In this document: piece after piece, positions 48,995-59,425 of the stretch
How positions within the stretch are numbered: position 1 is the first letter of the stretch
Layout: each line of letters opens with the position of its first letter
Origin: Rahnella inusitata
GTDB lineage: Bacteria > Pseudomonadota > Gammaproteobacteria > Enterobacterales > Enterobacteriaceae
Reading direction: 5' to 3'
Assembly (NCBI RefSeq): GCF_003263515.1
Contig: NZ_JYDE01000031.1
Coordinates: forward strand, 61,251-125,250
DNA length: 64,000 nucleotides
Program-made: the position numbers and the translations under genes
The notes under the pieces: model-generated
What the model saw: the letters and a program-made list of their open reading frames with translations, nothing else
Told to the model about the DNA's origin: nothing
Databases searched by the model: none

Positions 48995-49837
48995 TCACTG
49001 ACGTTGGCTGAGATAGCTCTTACGCAATAACCACTGATGTATCAGCGTGATAAAGGCCATCAGCACCACCAGTAACATTGCCAGTGCGCTGCCCATGTTC
49101 GGATCGAGGGAAATATCACCCGAGACCAGCGCGGCGATCCGCACTGGCACGACGTTGAAGTTGCCGGTAGTCAGGGCATACACCGTGGCGTACGCACCCA
49201 GCGCATTGGCGAGCAAAATCACGAACGTTCCCATCAGTGCCGGGAACAGCACCGGCATGCCGATATAACGCCAGTAACTCCAGCGCCCCGCGCCGAGCAA
49301 CGCGGCGGATTCGCGCCAGTCTTCGCGCAGCGCGTCAAAAGCCGGGTACATCAGCAAGACGCCGAGCGGGATCTGGAAGTAGGTGTAAAGGACAATCAGC
49401 CCGCTTTTCGAGTACAGATTGAAGTTTTCCATCAGCCCGTATTTTTGCAGCAGTAAGGTCAGACAGCCGTTGAGACCGAGCAGAATGACAAACGCGAAGG
49501 CCAGCGGCACACCTGCAAAGTTGCTTGTCATGTTGGTAAACGACATGACGAAGTCATGAAGCTTTGTCGGGCCTAGCTGGCGGAGTGAGTAACTGCCCAC
49601 TAACGCAATCAGCAAACCATAGAAACTCGACCAGATTGAGATATCCAGCGAGAAGCGCATCGCCTGCAAATAGAACGGCGACGTGAGGATATCGGTGTAA
49701 TTTCCCAGCCCCCAGGCTGTATAGGTTTCGCTGTAGAAGCTACTGACCGCAATCCATGCCAGCGGCGCGAGCTGGAAGGCAATGAAAAACACCAGAAACG
49801 GCAGCATAAACAGCGCCGCAATCCACTTAGCTTTCAT
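48995..49837 (-). CDS. ABC transporter permease (PhnU-like)
   Basis: The 280-residue permease begins MKAKWIAALFMLPFLVFFIAFQLAPLAWIAVSSF and has six helices with the EAA loop DALREDWRESAALLGAGRWSYWRYIGMPVLFPAL. It forms the channel with the following permease. It lies 26 bases after the phosphatase-superfamily gene. Confidence 0.88.
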   Translation of the reverse strand: MKAKWIAALFMLPFLVFFIAFQLAPLAWIAVSSFYSETYTAWGLGNYTDILTSPFYLQAMRFSLDISIWSSFYGLLIALVGSYSLRQLGPTKLHDFVMSFTNMTSNFAGVPLAFAFVILLGLNGCLTLLLQKYGLMENFNLYSKSGLIVLYTYFQIPLGVLLMYPAFDALREDWRESAALLGAGRWSYWRYIGMPVLFPALMGTFVILLANALGAYATVYALTTGNFNVVPVRIAALVSGDISLDPNMGSALAMLLVVLMAFITLIHQWLLRKSYLSQRQ

Positions 49838-49863
49838 CGGGTATCCTCTAAAAGTGACGGGAT

Positions 49864-50661
49864 TCAGGCCAGTAATGCCGCGCAGTGTGGCTTATCGTGG
49901 GCGATATTGAGAATCTGACAGACGGTGCCGCACAGCTCGGTTTGCAGAGGCGCAGCGTCTCCTAATGTGAACGCACTGCCGAAAACAAATAACGGCACCT
50001 GACGCTCCTCCGGCAAAATGCCGCCGTGGCTGCGATCGTCGTTCATGCCGTGATCTGCAGTAACAATGACCTGATAGCCCGCTTCCAGCCAGTCGCCTAA
50101 AAAGCGCGATAAAATGCCATCCGCTGTCCGCGCTTTGTTGCGGTACTGCGGCGTCGAGAGGCCAAACTTGTGGCCCGCATCGTCAATGTTCATCGGGTGA
50201 ATCAGCAGAAAATCGGGGTCATGACGGCGGCGCAGGCTTTCGGCATCGTCAAACAAATGCGAATCCGGATAAGCATCATCGTAATAAAAATGACCGTGCT
50301 GGATTGCCAGCATTTCATCGCTGGTATGACGGTCACGCGGCGGATCGAACGGCGTGCGGTTGTATAATTCGCTGACCCAATGATAGGCCGCGGCCGCCGT
50401 CGTCAGACCGGCATCACGCGCATAGTGAAAAATACTGCGCTGTGTGGATAAACGATCGACCTGGTTGTTCACAATACCGCTCACTACCGGCGTAATTCCG
50501 GTGAGGATGCACTCATACAGCGGCCGGGACAGCGAAGGCAAGGCACATTCCAGCTGATACAAGCGGCCTCGCCCTTCGGCACACTGCGCCTGTAAATACC
50601 CCATTGCGTCGCGGGCGACCTGATAATTCAGGCCGTCCAGTACTACCAGAATGCTTTTCAT
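49864..50661 (-). CDS. Alkaline-phosphatase-superfamily hydrolase (phosphodiesterase type)
   Basis: The 265-residue cytosolic protein has the metal-binding pattern of the nucleotide pyrophosphatase/phosphonoacetate hydrolase branch: LVVLDGLN at the start, a likely nucleophile in ALPSLSRPLYECILTG near residue 45, HPMNIDDAGHKFG, and TADHGMNDDRSHGG. No signal peptide is seen, so it acts on the imported substrate. Its position between the binding-protein gene and the permease genes makes it part of the uptake operon. Whether it cuts a phosphodiester, a phosphomonoester or a C-P compound is unknown. Confidence 0.85.
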   Translation of the reverse strand: MKSILVVLDGLNYQVARDAMGYLQAQCAEGRGRLYQLECALPSLSRPLYECILTGITPVVSGIVNNQVDRLSTQRSIFHYARDAGLTTAAAAYHWVSELYNRTPFDPPRDRHTSDEMLAIQHGHFYYDDAYPDSHLFDDAESLRRRHDPDFLLIHPMNIDDAGHKFGLSTPQYRNKARTADGILSRFLGDWLEAGYQVIVTADHGMNDDRSHGGILPEERQVPLFVFGSAFTLGDAAPLQTELCGTVCQILNIAHDKPHCAALLA

Positions 50662-50689
50662 GACACTTTGCCTTTCTTGCAGGTGTGAA

Positions 50690-50730
50690 ATCCCCGCCGT
50701 CGCTCGGGCAACCCGAATGAGTTTGGGGAT
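50690..50730 (-). promoter_or_regulatory. Intercistronic stem-loop after the binding-protein gene
   Basis: ATCCCC/GGGGAT ends enclose an inner CGGG/CCCG hairpin in the 92-base gap between the binding-protein gene and the hydrolase gene. There is no T-run on the minus strand. Such stems often protect the upstream message, raising binding-protein yield over permeases. Confidence 0.5.
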
Positions 50731-50753
50731 ACTTTTATTATTTTTTCAGGTCA

Positions 50754-51812
50754 TTACTGCTGCATATTGATCATGACGTTTTCCTGCCACAGACGAGGCA
50801 GCGTTTTGGCGCTCTTATCCCAGGCGGCCGGGTCAGCAATCGGATGGGCATTTTTGTATTCGCTGGACGGCAGAAGTTTGGCTTTTACGTCGTCAGGCAA
50901 GGTGATGTGATCGGCACGGATTGGGCGGGCATAACCCTGCGCCAGATTGATCTGACCGGCATCGGAGAAGATATATTCGCGCGCCAGTTTGGCGGCGTTC
51001 GGGTTTTTAGCGAATTTGTTGATGATAGTGGTGTAACCGGAGGTGATAGAGCCATCGGACGGAATGACGACGTCAAAACGGGTTTTATCGATTTTGTCGC
51101 GATAGCTCAGGCCGTTGAAGTCCCACACCACACCTACCTGCACCTCACCTTTTTCCAGAGAAGCGATCACCGGGTTACTCAGACTCAGACGCCCTGCTTT
51201 CGCCAGCTTACCGAAGTACTCCAGACCCGGTTTCAGGTTAGTTTCGTTACCGCCCATGGCATATGTGGCGGCGAGCACACCGTTAGCAGCCTGCGCCGCG
51301 GTGCTGACATCCCCGATAGTGACTTTGTATTTACCCTTCAGCAGTTCAGCCCAGCTGTGCGGTTCATCCTTCACCTGAGACTTGTCGATAATGAACGCAA
51401 TGGTTCCGGTGTAAGCAAGTGCCCACATACCGTCTTTATCTTTCGCCCAGTCAGGCACCTGATCCCACGTCGTTGGCTTATAAGGCTGAGTGACGCCCTT
51501 CTGAACGGCGACCGGCCCGAACGCGGCACCCACGTCACCGATGTCGGCACTGGCGTTATCTTTTTCAGCGAGAAATTTGGCAATTTCCTGCGCCGAACTC
51601 ATGTCAGTATCGCTGTGTTTGAGACCGTATTTGGTGCTCAGATCACTCCAGGTCCCTTTCCAGTTAGCCCAGTCATCAGGCATACCGACACTGTTTACCG
51701 TTCCTTCAGCTTGCGCTGCTTTGAGAAGTTCAGCAGGAGGCTCAGCGGCAAAAGCCGTTGAGGTGGATAATACGAGCGCGCTGGTTAACACAGAAGCGAA
51801 CAACTGTTTCAT
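50754..51812 (-). CDS. Periplasmic substrate-binding protein (PhnS-like)
   Basis: The 352-residue protein has a Sec signal peptide (KQLFASVLTSALVLSTSTAFA) and the class II solute-binding fold of Fe3+/thiamine/2-aminoethylphosphonate receptors: GMPDDWANWKGTWSDLSTKYG, ADIGDVGAAFGPVAV, GMWALAYTGTIAFIIDKSQV and VGVVWDFNGLSYRDK. It is the first gene of the import operon. It has a predicted operator just upstream. Confidence 0.9.
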   Translation of the reverse strand: MKQLFASVLTSALVLSTSTAFAAEPPAELLKAAQAEGTVNSVGMPDDWANWKGTWSDLSTKYGLKHSDTDMSSAQEIAKFLAEKDNASADIGDVGAAFGPVAVQKGVTQPYKPTTWDQVPDWAKDKDGMWALAYTGTIAFIIDKSQVKDEPHSWAELLKGKYKVTIGDVSTAAQAANGVLAATYAMGGNETNLKPGLEYFGKLAKAGRLSLSNPVIASLEKGEVQVGVVWDFNGLSYRDKIDKTRFDVVIPSDGSITSGYTTIINKFAKNPNAAKLAREYIFSDAGQINLAQGYARPIRADHITLPDDVKAKLLPSSEYKNAHPIADPAAWDKSAKTLPRLWQENVMINMQQ

Positions 51813-51842
51813 AACGGAAGCTCCAGATGGTAGGGTGTGAGG

Positions 51843-51860
51843 TGCTGGTCTAGTCCAGCA
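51843..51860. promoter_or_regulatory. GntR/HutC-type operator
   Basis: The palindrome TGCTGGTCTAGTCCAGCA has only two mismatched positions at the centre and contains TGGTCTAG-x-CCA, almost identical to the HutC/UTRA-family site TGGTCTAGACCA. It lies 30 bases before the binding-protein start and is a strong candidate for binding the divergent UTRA regulator. Confidence 0.7.
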
Positions 51861-52014
51861 ATAACCAAGCCAATCTAACGATCAATTGTGATAATTATAT
51901 GTCAGCATGAAAAAGCAGCAGTTTTAAGCTTCCAGCTGTTAGCCGACGCACATTATTTACACAAAAAAGGGTCGGATTGGTGCATAAACGCACTGAAATG
52001 AGGCTTGCTGACCA

Positions 52015-52725
52015 ATGAGAGATCCGCAAACGACGTTGGCCGTGATCTGTAAGGCGCTGAGTGAAAGTATCGCGACGGGGGAATTTTCGGCCAAGGGAAG
52101 GCTGCCATCTGAGCGCGCGCTGAGCGAACATTTTTCAACCACCCGTATCACGCTGCGGGAAGCATTAAGTCAGCTGGAAGCAGAGGGGCTGATTTACCGT
52201 GAAGTCCGGCGCGGCTGGTTTGTCTCACCGCCACGGATTATCTACAACCCGCTGCAGCGCAGCCATTTTCATGCCATGGCGAAAGATCAGGGCCGCAGTG
52301 CGCAAACTGAAGTGATCGATGCCAGACAGTGCGCCGCAAGCGCAGCCGTGTGTCAGAAATTGCAGCTGCCGCCCGACAGCGAAGTGATATGTATCCGGCG
52401 GCTGCGTTACATCGACGGTCGCCCTGTCTTATACGTCGAACATTATCTCAATGCGCTGTATTTTCAGGGCATTCTCGACGCAGATCTCACTTCCTCGCTG
52501 ACCGATCTGTATGCCTCGCGTTATGACATCCACTACGGGCGGGTTCGTTTCGAGATGGTGCCAACGCTGCTGACCGAAGAAGCCTCACGCGCGCTGAGAG
52601 TGGCCTCCGGGAGTCCGGCGTTATTTATTACGCGCACCAACCGCGATCAGCATGACCGGGTAATCGACTGCGATCTCGAGTACTGGCGCTATGATGCGTT
52701 GCACATTGATGTGGAAGTGAATTGA
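52015..52725 (+). CDS. GntR/UTRA-domain regulator (PhnR-like)
   Basis: The 236-residue protein has an N-terminal GntR winged helix (GRLPSERALSEHFSTTRITLREALSQLEAEGLIYR) and a C-terminal UTRA effector domain from about residue 80 (RRLRYIDGRPVLYVEHYLNALYF; ALFITRTNRDQHDRVIDCDLEYWRYDA). UTRA regulators sense small phosphorylated or amino compounds. It diverges from the import operon, as phnR does from phnSTUV in Salmonella. Confidence 0.88.
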   Translation: MRDPQTTLAVICKALSESIATGEFSAKGRLPSERALSEHFSTTRITLREALSQLEAEGLIYREVRRGWFVSPPRIIYNPLQRSHFHAMAKDQGRSAQTEVIDARQCAASAAVCQKLQLPPDSEVICIRRLRYIDGRPVLYVEHYLNALYFQGILDADLTSSLTDLYASRYDIHYGRVRFEMVPTLLTEEASRALRVASGSPALFITRTNRDQHDRVIDCDLEYWRYDALHIDVEVN

Positions 52726-52744
52726 GCCGGGAAAACAGATAAAA

Positions 52745-52770
52745 AAATGCCCGTTAATTAACGGGCATTT
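52745..52770. terminator. Bidirectional terminator between the UTRA regulator and metH
   Basis: AAATGCCCGTT/AACGGGCATTT arms with an AATT loop, flanked by an A-run and a T-run. Confidence 0.92.
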
Positions 52771-52776
52771 TTACTC

Positions 52777-55700
52777 TCAGTCGGCGTCGTAGCCAAGATT
52801 CGGCGCCAGCCAGCGCTCCACTTCGGCGATCGGCATATTTTTACGCGCCGCATAATCTTCCACCTGGTCGCGCTGGATTTGCGCCACGGCGAAGTATTTG
52901 CTGTCCGGATGGCTGAAGTACCAGCCCGATACCGCCGCGCCCGGCCACATGGCGAAAGATTCCGTCAGTTGCATACCGGTGTTGGTTTCCACATCCAGTA
53001 ATTGCCAGATCTGGCCCTTTTCCGTATGTTCAGGACAGGCCGGATAGCCTGGCGCAGGGCGAATGCCCTGATAGTTTTCGCGGATCAATTCTTCGTTACT
53101 GAGATTCTCATTGGCCGCAAAGCCCCAGTACACTTTCCGCACTTTCTCATGCAGATATTCCGCAAAGGCTTCGGCCAAACGGTCTGCCAGCGCCTTGATC
53201 ATGATTTTGTTGTAGTCATCATGCTGTTTGTCGTACGCCTCGGCCAGCGCGTCTTCTTCCAGCCCGCCGGTGACCGCAAACGCGCCCATATAATCTTTCT
53301 TACCAGTGGATTTCGGGGCGACAAAGTCAGCCAGACAGTAGTTGGCGAAATCAGTTTTTTCCGTCTGCTGACGCAGATGATGGCTGACTACCAGCACGTC
53401 CTGACGGCGTTCATCGCTGTAAATCTCGATATCGTCGCCTTTGCGGTTGGCCGGAAATAAACCCACGACGCCACGCGGATTAAGCAGTTTTTCCACCGAA
53501 AGTTTATCCAGCAGATCGTTGGCATCTTTGAAGAGGCGCCTGGCTTCTTCGCCGACCACTTCATCTTCCAGAATGCGGGGATATTTACCGGCCAGAGACC
53601 AGGTCATGAAGAACGGCGTCCAGTCGATATAATTGCGCAGCGTTTCGATACTGGCTTCCACTTTCTGCACACCCAGACGGTGCGCAACCGGCGGCGTATA
53701 ACTTTCCCAGTCGATAGTCGTGGCGTTATCACGCGCGACTTCCAGACTGACCGGAGGTGTACGCGGTTTTTTACGGCCATGCTGGATACGCACGGTGTCA
53801 TACTCTTTGCGCGTGCGTTCAATAAATGGGCCGCGCTGTTCATCCGACAGCAACGCAGACACCACACCAACGGAGCGTGAAGCATTTTGCACATACACCG
53901 TTGGCCCGCTGTAGTTTTGCTCGATTTTCACCGCGGTGTGCGCTTTGGAGGTCGTCGCCCCGCCAATCAGCAGCGGCATGGTAAACCCGCGGCGCTCCAT
54001 CTCTTTTGCCACGTTCACCATTTCATCCAGCGAAGGCGTAATCAGCCCGGAAAGACCAATAATATCGACCTTTTCTTCAATGGCGGTTTTCAGAATTTTG
54101 TCAGTAGCAACCATGACGCCGAGATCAATAATCTCGTAGTTATTACACTGCAGCACCACGCCAACGATGTTTTTGCCAATGTCATGCACATCGCCTTTCA
54201 CCGTGGCCAGCAAGATTTTGCCGTTGGTTTTGCCTTTCTCTTTGCTGGCTTCGATGTATGGCTCGAGGTAAGCCACCGCCTGTTTCATCACGCGCGCAGA
54301 TTTTACCACCTGTGGCAGGAACATCTTACCGGCACCAAACAAGTCCCCGACCACGTTCATGCCGTCCATCAATGGTCCTTCGATCACTTCAATCGGGCGG
54401 GCGGCCTGCTGGCGACACTCTTCCGTATCCAGTTCGATAAACTCAGTAATGCCTTTAATCAGGGAATATTCGAGACGTTTTTTGACGTCCCAGCCGCGCC
54501 ATTCAGCCTGTTGTTTATTGGCTTCGCCGTCGTCTTTGTTACCACGATATTTTTCCGCCAGATCGAGCAACCGCTCAGTGCCGTCATCGCGACGGTTTAA
54601 AATCACGTCTTCCACGGCATCGCGCAGTTCAGCCGGTAAATCATCATAAATCGCTAACTGACCGGCGTTGACGATCCCCATGTCCATACCGTTCTGGATG
54701 GCGTGATAGAGGAACACAGCGTGAATAGCTTCGCGGACGTGATCATTGCCGCGGAACGAGAACGAAACGTTGGAAACACCACCGGAAATTAAGGCGTGCG
54801 GCAGTTGCGCTTTGATGTCAGCGCAGGCCTCGATGAAATCCACCGCGTAGTTGTTGTGTTCTTCGATACCGGTTGCGACGGCAAAGATGTTCGGGTCAAA
54901 AATGATGTCTTCCGGCGGGAAGCCCACTTTTTCGGTCAGTAATTTATAGGCGCGACGACAGATTTCAATTTTGCGCGAGCGGGTATCCGCCTGCCCGGTT
55001 TCATCAAACGCCATGACCACCACGGCGGCACCATAGCGGCGAACGATACGTGCATGATGCAAGAAAGCTTCCTCACCTTCTTTCATCGATATTGAGTTAA
55101 CAATGCCTTTGCCCTGAATGCACTTTAGCCCCTGCTCGATAACGTTCCACTTGGAGGAGTCGATCATGATCGGTACACGGGCGATATCCGGTTCACCGGC
55201 AATCAGGTTGAGGAAGCGCACCATCGCCGCTTCGGCGTCCAGCATTCCTTCATCCATGTTGATATCGATGATTTGTGCTCCGCTTTCCACCTGCTGGCGG
55301 GCAACGGCTAACGCTTCGGCATATTTCTCTTCTTTGATCAGGCGTTTAAACCGCGCCGAGCCGGTGACATTGGTACGCTCACCGACGTTCACGAACAGTG
55401 TTTTCGGATCGATGGTCAGCGGTTCAAGCCCGGCCAGACGACAGGCTACCGGGATCTCTGGTATGACGCGTGGCGGCACGCCTTCAACGGCTTTAACCAT
55501 TGCCGCAATATGCGCAGGCGTTGTGCCACAGCAGCCGCCAACGATGTTCAGGAAGCCCGAGCGCGCCCATTCGCCAATGTGCTCGGCCATTTCTTTGGCT
55601 TCAAGATCGTATTCACCGAAGGCATTCGGCAGCCCGGCGTTTGGGTGCGCCGTAACGTAGCATTCTGCGATCCGGGATAATTCGGCCACATATTCACGTA

Positions 55701-56460
55701 ATTCGTCCGGCCCCAGTGCGCAGTTCAGGCCAAAGGTCAGCGGTTTGACATGACGCAGGGAATTGTAAAAGGCTTCAGTCGTCTGGCCTGACAAGGTGCG
55801 GCCAGAGGCATCGGTAATTGTGCCGGAGACCATGACCGGCAGCACGATGCCCAATGCTTCAAATTCTGTTTCTACTGCAAACGTGGCGGCTTTGGCGTTG
55901 AGCGTGTCAAACACGGTTTCGATCATGATCAGATCAGCGCCACCTTTGATCAGCGCGCGGGTGGATTCGCGGTAGGCTTCCACCAGTTGATCGAAAGAGA
56001 CGTTACGGAATGCCGGATCGTTCACATCCGGAGAGATCGAGGCGGTACGGTTGGTCGGCCCTAAAACACCCGCAACGTAACGCGGTTTCTCCGGTGTGCG
56101 GGCGGTCCATTCATCAGCGCATAGACGCGCCAGACGGGCGGCTTCATAGTTAATTTCAGCCGACAACGACTCCATGTGGTAGTCAGCCATCGCGATAGTG
56201 GTGGAGTTGAAAGTGTTGGTTTCAAGGATATCTGCGCCAGCGGCCAGGTAGCCGTTGTGGATCTCGACGATCACTTCCGGTTTGCTCAGCACCAGAAGAT
56301 CATTATTGCCTTTAAGATCGCTTTCCCAGTCGGCAAAACGCTCGCCGCGGTAATCCTCTTCTTCCAGACGATAGCTTTGGATCATGGTGCCCATGCCGCC
56401 GTCCAGAACCATTATGCGCTGTGCCAGCTGCTTATGTAGCGCTTCTACTCGATTAGTCAC
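52777..56460 (-). CDS. metH: Cobalamin-dependent methionine synthase
   Basis: Read from the GTG at 56460, preceded by GAGG, the protein has 1227 residues, exactly the E. coli length. The homocysteine domain has the zinc Cys sites LNCALGP and GGCCGTTP; the pterin domain has [17 protein letters not shown]; the cobalamin domain has [18 protein letters not shown] with the axial His; and the activation domain has [15 protein letters not shown]. It methylates homocysteine with methyltetrahydrofolate. It is divergent from iclR. Confidence 0.98.
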   Translation of the reverse strand: MTNRVEALHKQLAQRIMVLDGGMGTMIQSYRLEEEDYRGERFADWESDLKGNNDLLVLSKPEVIVEIHNGYLAAGADILETNTFNSTTIAMADYHMESLSAEINYEAARLARLCADEWTARTPEKPRYVAGVLGPTNRTASISPDVNDPAFRNVSFDQLVEAYRESTRALIKGGADLIMIETVFDTLNAKAATFAVETEFEALGIVLPVMVSGTITDASGRTLSGQTTEAFYNSLRHVKPLTFGLNCALGPDELREYVAELSRIAECYVTAHPNAGLPNAFGEYDLEAKEMAEHIGEWARSGFLNIVGGCCGTTPAHIAAMVKAVEGVPPRVIPEIPVACRLAGLEPLTIDPKTLFVNVGERTNVTGSARFKRLIKEEKYAEALAVARQQVESGAQIIDINMDEGMLDAEAAMVRFLNLIAGEPDIARVPIMIDSSKWNVIEQGLKCIQGKGIVNSISMKEGEEAFLHHARIVRRYGAAVVVMAFDETGQADTRSRKIEICRRAYKLLTEKVGFPPEDIIFDPNIFAVATGIEEHNNYAVDFIEACADIKAQLPHALISGGVSNVSFSFRGNDHVREAIHAVFLYHAIQNGMDMGIVNAGQLAIYDDLPAELRDAVEDVILNRRDDGTERLLDLAEKYRGNKDDGEANKQQAEWRGWDVKKRLEYSLIKGITEFIELDTEECRQQAARPIEVIEGPLMDGMNVVGDLFGAGKMFLPQVVKSARVMKQAVAYLEPYIEASKEKGKTNGKILLATVKGDVHDIGKNIVGVVLQCNNYEIIDLGVMVATDKILKTAIEEKVDIIGLSGLITPSLDEMVNVAKEMERRGFTMPLLIGGATTSKAHTAVKIEQNYSGPTVYVQNASRSVGVVSALLSDEQRGPFIERTRKEYDTVRIQHGRKKPRTPPVSLEVARDNATTIDWESYTPPVAHRLGVQKVEASIETLRNYIDWTPFFMTWSLAGKYPRILEDEVVGEEARRLFKDANDLLDKLSVEKLLNPRGVVGLFPANRKGDDIEIYSDERRQDVLVVSHHLRQQTEKTDFANYCLADFVAPKSTGKKDYMGAFAVTGGLEEDALAEAYDKQHDDYNKIMIKALADRLAEAFAEYLHEKVRKVYWGFAANENLSNEELIRENYQGIRPAPGYPACPEHTEKGQIWQLLDVETNTGMQLTESFAMWPGAAVSGWYFSHPDSKYFAVAQIQRDQVEDYAARKNMPIAEVERWLAPNLGYDAD

Positions 56461-56568
56461 TTTCACCTCATCACCCATCACGCACACCCGGTAAATTGTT
56501 CATTCATACGCCGGAAATTATGGTCAACATCCTAGCATACCTTCCCGAACCAAAAGGCCGCGCCGACG

Positions 56569-56581
56569 TGAGACTTTTTCA
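56569..56581. promoter_or_regulatory. Possible MetR site upstream of metH
   Basis: TGAGACTTTTTCA matches the MetR consensus TGAA-N5-TTCA with one mismatch, about 110 bases before the metH start. MetR activates metH in E. coli. This is a weak call. Confidence 0.35.
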
Positions 56582-56671
56582 ATTCGGGAAGACATCCCGC
56601 AAATGCAATGCAACACATCGGATGAGCGCAAAGGCAGGTTGCGATCCATACTGTAAAAACGAAAACTAATT

Positions 56672-56687
56672 CCAAAAATGATTTTTC
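56672..56687. promoter_or_regulatory. Likely IclR autoregulatory box
   Basis: CCAAAAATGATTTTTC aligns with the IclR box before aceB (TCAAAAACGATTTCCA) and lies about 40 bases before the iclR start, consistent with the autorepression known in E. coli. Confidence 0.6.
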
Positions 56688-56725
56688 TTCGCCAACCTTT
56701 GGCGCATCTTACAAGGAACAGGCTT

Positions 56726-57568
56726 ATGGCAACGTCCGCATCGACCCCGGCCAAACGCGCTAAAAAACCTAAAGCCGCAGCCGCATCAGGCAGCGCCGCC
56801 ACCGGACAGGTTCAGTCCCTGACCCGTGGCCTTAAATTGCTGGAATATATTGCTCAGGCACAGGGCAGCGTAGCGCTCACCGATCTGGCTCAACAGGCCG
56901 GTTTACCGAATTCAACTACCCACCGTTTGCTGACCACCATGCAGCAGCAGGGGTTTGTGCGTCAGGTCGGTGATTTAGGTCTGTGGACCATCGGCTCGCA
57001 CGCATTTGTGGTGGGCAGCAGCTTTCTGCAAAGCCGTAACTTGCTGGCGATGGTGCACCCGATGCTTCGCCGGCTGATGGAAGAATCCGGCGAGACCGTG
57101 AATCTGGCGGTACTGGATCACAGTGATTATCAGGCGATCATCATCGATCAGGTGCAATGTAATGCGCTAATGCGAATGTCTGCGCCGATCGGAGGAAAAC
57201 TGCCGATGCACGCCTCGGGCGCGGGGAAAGCGTTTTTGTCCACATTACCGGAAGAGCGGCTGGTGAAACTGCTGCATAAAATCGGGTTGCACAGCTATAC
57301 GCCGCTGACCAAAACCTCGCCGGTGAATCTGAAGCAGGAACTGACGGAAACGCGAAAGCGCGGGTATGCCTTTGATGACGAAGAGCATGCGCTGGGGCTG
57401 CGCTGTGTCGCGACCTGCATTTACGATGAGCATAACGATGCCTATGCTGCGATTTCGATTTCAGGCCCGGTCTCACGCATCACCGATGACCGTGTCACCG
57501 AACTGGGTGCGCTGGTGATCCACGCAGCAAAAGAAATTACGCAGGCATATGGCGGTGGTAAGCATTAA
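56726..57568 (+). CDS. iclR: Acetate operon repressor IclR
   Basis: The 280-residue protein starts MATSASTPAKRAKKPKAAAAS after AAGGAA. A basic tail precedes the helix-turn-helix (GSVALTDLAQQAGLPNSTTHRLLTTMQQQGFVRQVG), and the effector domain follows (MRMSAPIGGKLPMHASGAGKAFL; FDDEEHALGLRCVA). It represses aceBAK; glyoxylate and pyruvate tune binding. It converges with aceK. Confidence 0.96.
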   Translation: MATSASTPAKRAKKPKAAAASGSAATGQVQSLTRGLKLLEYIAQAQGSVALTDLAQQAGLPNSTTHRLLTTMQQQGFVRQVGDLGLWTIGSHAFVVGSSFLQSRNLLAMVHPMLRRLMEESGETVNLAVLDHSDYQAIIIDQVQCNALMRMSAPIGGKLPMHASGAGKAFLSTLPEERLVKLLHKIGLHSYTPLTKTSPVNLKQELTETRKRGYAFDDEEHALGLRCVATCIYDEHNDAYAAISISGPVSRITDDRVTELGALVIHAAKEITQAYGGGKH

Positions 57569-57643
57569 AAGCGAAGTTTGATCGATTTTTTCAGAATTCA
57601 CATCTTTCGGTTCTGGCAATAGCCAACTACATTCACTCATATA

Positions 57644-59374
57644 TCAGGGAGCATCATCCCCTGATATATTTTGAAACCGCTGACTTTGTTTGTACGCATA
57701 TACATCTTCTACATATCCCTTTAGGATCCTTTGCTGAAGCCCCTGCCAGTAATCTGGAATAAATATATCACCATGCAGGTTTTCAAGGACTGAGCGAATT
57801 CGGGGGTCTGTACACAGGAAATATCTAAATTCCTCAGGAAAAACATCATTCTCCGCAATGCTGTACCAGGGTTCGCTGGCCAGTTCATCTTCTGGAAAAC
57901 GCGGCGAAGGGATATTACGGAAATTCACTTCAGTCATATAACAGATTTCATCGTAATCATAAAACACCACGCGACCGTGGCGGGTCACACCAAAGTTTTT
58001 GAACAGCATATCGCCGGGAAAAATATTGGCTGCTGCCAGCTGTTTTATTGCGTTCCCGTATTCTTCGATCACGTCATACAGCTGCTGATCGCTGGCCTGC
58101 TCCAGATAAAGATTCAGCGGTGTCATGCGTCGTTCGATGTACAAATGCCGCAGAACAATACTGCTTCCCAGATCTTCCATTTTTGCCGGTACCTCCCGCC
58201 GTAACTCCGCCATCAGTTCCGGGCTGATGTTTTTCTTCGGCAGAATAAAGTGCTCAAACTCCTGGGTATCCGCCATGCGTCCAACGCGGTCATGTTCTTT
58301 GACCAACTGATAGCACGCCATAACCTGCGCTTCGGTGACCTCTTTTTGCGGCGCGAAACGATCTTTTATCACCTTAAAAACACGGTCGCTGCCCGGCAGG
58401 GTAAACACCAGCATCACCATGCCTTTTACGCCCGGTGCCACAATGAAAGATTCATCGGTCTGCGCCATAAAACGTAAATGCTCACGATAACACTCCGTTT
58501 TTGCGTGCTTCTGACAGCCGATGGCGCTGTAGAGCTCGGCGGTGGTTTTGGCCGGTAAAATCTCACGCAGCCATTCCACCAGCGCACCGGGCTGAGGGGC
58601 ATACACCATGAAATACGAACGGGCAAAGCCGAAGACAATACTGGCATCGTTGCTGTCGGTAAGACAGGCATCGACGAATAACGCGCTCTTCTGACCCAGA
58701 TGCAGGGGCAGCAATAACGGAAAAACCTGCTGCCCGATCCTGATTTTACCAATGATCCACGCGGCTTTGTTGCGGTAAAAAATCTCCGTCGCCATCTCAA
58801 TCACAGCGTCAGAGAGTTGTGCCGCAGAAAAACGTTGTTGCAACGCTGTGGCGATATAATCGACATCACGCGGCGCGTTTTCCCAGGGTAAGCGCATTGG
58901 GAGATCGCCAAGCACCTTTTCAAGCGTGGTCATGAGATCACCCTGAACCGGGTATTGGCGCGCTAACGGACGCGGGCAGTTTCTCTGCGGATGAGAGGGC
59001 TGTTCACTGAAGATATAGAGTTTATCTGCGGTCAGATCGCGGTGTTTGAAAATCCGGCAATAGACTGAATTAAAGAAGCTTTCAGCAATTTCTGCCCGTG
59101 GATAGTCTGGCAACAGTTCTGAATAACAATTTTTGACTCGAATCAGAAAAGCCGCATCATAAAAATGAGGGCCAGTGATGCATTTAAGCTGGGCGACCAC
59201 CAGCCCGACGTGATGATCGTAAAGATGGATACGTTGCTTCATCGCCGCCTGTACTGCGGGCCAGTCTGCCTGCTCGAATCTCTGCTGAGCACCGGCGGTC
59301 ACTTCCAGAAAACGGCCATACTGCGCATCGAACCCTTGTAAAATCGTCTGAGCAATCAACAGCTCTATGCGCAT
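57644..59374 (-). CDS. aceK: Isocitrate dehydrogenase kinase/phosphatase
   Basis: The 576-residue protein matches E. coli AceK (578) with an N-terminal regulatory domain and the kinase-like half. The ATP-binding stretch is [28 protein letters not shown], and the catalytic region is [25 protein letters not shown]. It phosphorylates isocitrate dehydrogenase to divert carbon to the glyoxylate bypass. It is last in the aceBAK operon. Confidence 0.96.
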   Translation of the reverse strand: MRIELLIAQTILQGFDAQYGRFLEVTAGAQQRFEQADWPAVQAAMKQRIHLYDHHVGLVVAQLKCITGPHFYDAAFLIRVKNCYSELLPDYPRAEIAESFFNSVYCRIFKHRDLTADKLYIFSEQPSHPQRNCPRPLARQYPVQGDLMTTLEKVLGDLPMRLPWENAPRDVDYIATALQQRFSAAQLSDAVIEMATEIFYRNKAAWIIGKIRIGQQVFPLLLPLHLGQKSALFVDACLTDSNDASIVFGFARSYFMVYAPQPGALVEWLREILPAKTTAELYSAIGCQKHAKTECYREHLRFMAQTDESFIVAPGVKGMVMLVFTLPGSDRVFKVIKDRFAPQKEVTEAQVMACYQLVKEHDRVGRMADTQEFEHFILPKKNISPELMAELRREVPAKMEDLGSSIVLRHLYIERRMTPLNLYLEQASDQQLYDVIEEYGNAIKQLAAANIFPGDMLFKNFGVTRHGRVVFYDYDEICYMTEVNFRNIPSPRFPEDELASEPWYSIAENDVFPEEFRYFLCTDPRIRSVLENLHGDIFIPDYWQGLQQRILKGYVEDVYAYKQSQRFQNISGDDAP

Positions 59375-59397
59375 CGTCTGGCTCCTGAAGGAGAAAT

Positions 59398-59414
59398 ACC
59401 CGACTTTCGCCGGG
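59398..59414 (-). promoter_or_regulatory. Small hairpin between aceA and aceK
   Basis: CCCG...CGGG arms in the 51-base gap. E. coli has REP stems here that lower aceK expression; this stem is short and may be incidental. Confidence 0.3.
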
Positions 59415-59425
59415 CAGAGGAAAAA

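Noticed and set aside
50844..51761. 305-codon frame antisense to the binding-protein gene
   Set aside because: The minus-strand frame has a signal peptide and clear family motifs; this one is a mirror of it.
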